Assembly: GCA_905221605.1 (NCBI GenBank)
Contig: CAJNDS010002191.1
Span: 1,142,453-1,204,452 of the forward strand
Origin: Symbiodinium natans
Lineage: Eukaryota > Sar > Dinophyceae > Suessiales > Symbiodiniaceae
Length of the DNA stretch: 62,000 nucleotides
Direction of reading: 5' to 3'
Positions within the stretch are counted from its first letter, which is position 1; every line of letters begins with the position of its first letter. Below, one piece after another: positions 61,771-62,000 of this stretch. The position numbers and the translations under genes are program-made. Below the pieces are notes generated by a model, which searched no databases, was not told where the DNA came from, and saw nothing but the letters and a program-made list of their open reading frames with translations.

Positions 61771-62000
61771 AAGTGCTTGGAGTCTGGCTTGCCTTCAGTC
61801 CAGTGGCAAGAAAGGGTTTACGGTTTAGGGAGGTTCATGGCATCTGCAGGAATCTGCAGGTGCCAAGCTGTCAGGCTGCTTCTAGGGCCTTGGTGCCTCG
61901 AATCTCTGCAGCATCTTTACAATCGCACTTTGGTCTTTCAACGGGTCTGGTGAGGCAAAGAGGCCAAAGGAAAGGTGTGGCTTTGAACCGGGATCGGCCC
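61771..62000. other. Right-edge sequence, no supported exon
   Basis: The stretch is probably PKG intron; the kinase C-terminal tail is expected beyond the window. A single TTTAGGG-like word lies near 61820. Confidence 0.4.

Overview
The window reads as nuclear DNA of a dinoflagellate, most likely a Symbiodiniaceae-type alga. Coding sequence is broken into many tiny exons (20-60 bp is common). Introns use GC and GA 5' splice sites as freely as GT, nearly always with AG|G at the acceptor. Every gene I can read lies on the + strand, intergenic DNA is full of micro- and minisatellites, and short TTTAGGG/CCCTAAA telomere-type tracts are scattered inside it. No bacterial operon, rRNA, tRNA or CRISPR array was recognised. 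Gene models were assembled by eye from conserved motifs across reading frames. Exon edges given exactly are ones where phase and protein motif agree on both sides; 'about' marks the rest.

Layout, left to right (all +): a cyclic-nucleotide-binding (CNB) protein, possibly a channel C-terminus (1.0-6.1 kb); unassigned exons (6.5-8.2 kb); a gene built from about 8-14 copies of one acidic/basic exon module (9.5-14.2 kb); a membrane-anchored SAM-methyltransferase-like protein (15.2-16.7 kb); a cold-shock-domain protein (16.9-17.7 kb); an intronless kelch protein (17.8-18.9 kb); unassigned exons (19.8-21.0 kb); a PPR protein (21.5-22.7 kb); a PP2C phosphatase (22.9-28.3 kb) whose 2.6-kb intron holds a second, complete coiled-coil/21-residue-repeat gene (24.8-26.9 kb); a basic low-complexity gene (28.6-29.8 kb); a secreted beta-lactamase-fold hydrolase (30.8-32.5 kb); a RecQ helicase (about 34.9-41.3 kb); a dual-specificity phosphatase (42.4-43.1 kb); an unassigned gene (43.8-45.0 kb); a helicase-associated-domain protein (45.2-46.0 kb); and a cGMP-dependent protein kinase (PKG) that fills 46.6-61.7 kb and probably runs off the right edge.

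The PKG gene is the largest object: at least 33 exons, four CNB regions followed by an AGC kinase domain, the architecture known from apicomplexan and other alveolate PKGs. A single 4.2-kb intron inside its last CNB domain carries a 241-bp satellite whose units are almost wholly self-complementary, an AT-rich degenerate repeat field, a 14-bp array and a 73-bp array.

The signalling genes (CNB protein, PKG, PP2C, DSP) and the RecQ helicase have no visible operon-like link; co-orientation is the usual dinoflagellate arrangement. The two most unusual items are the tandem exon-module gene and the nested gene plus self-complementary satellite found inside introns of signalling genes.
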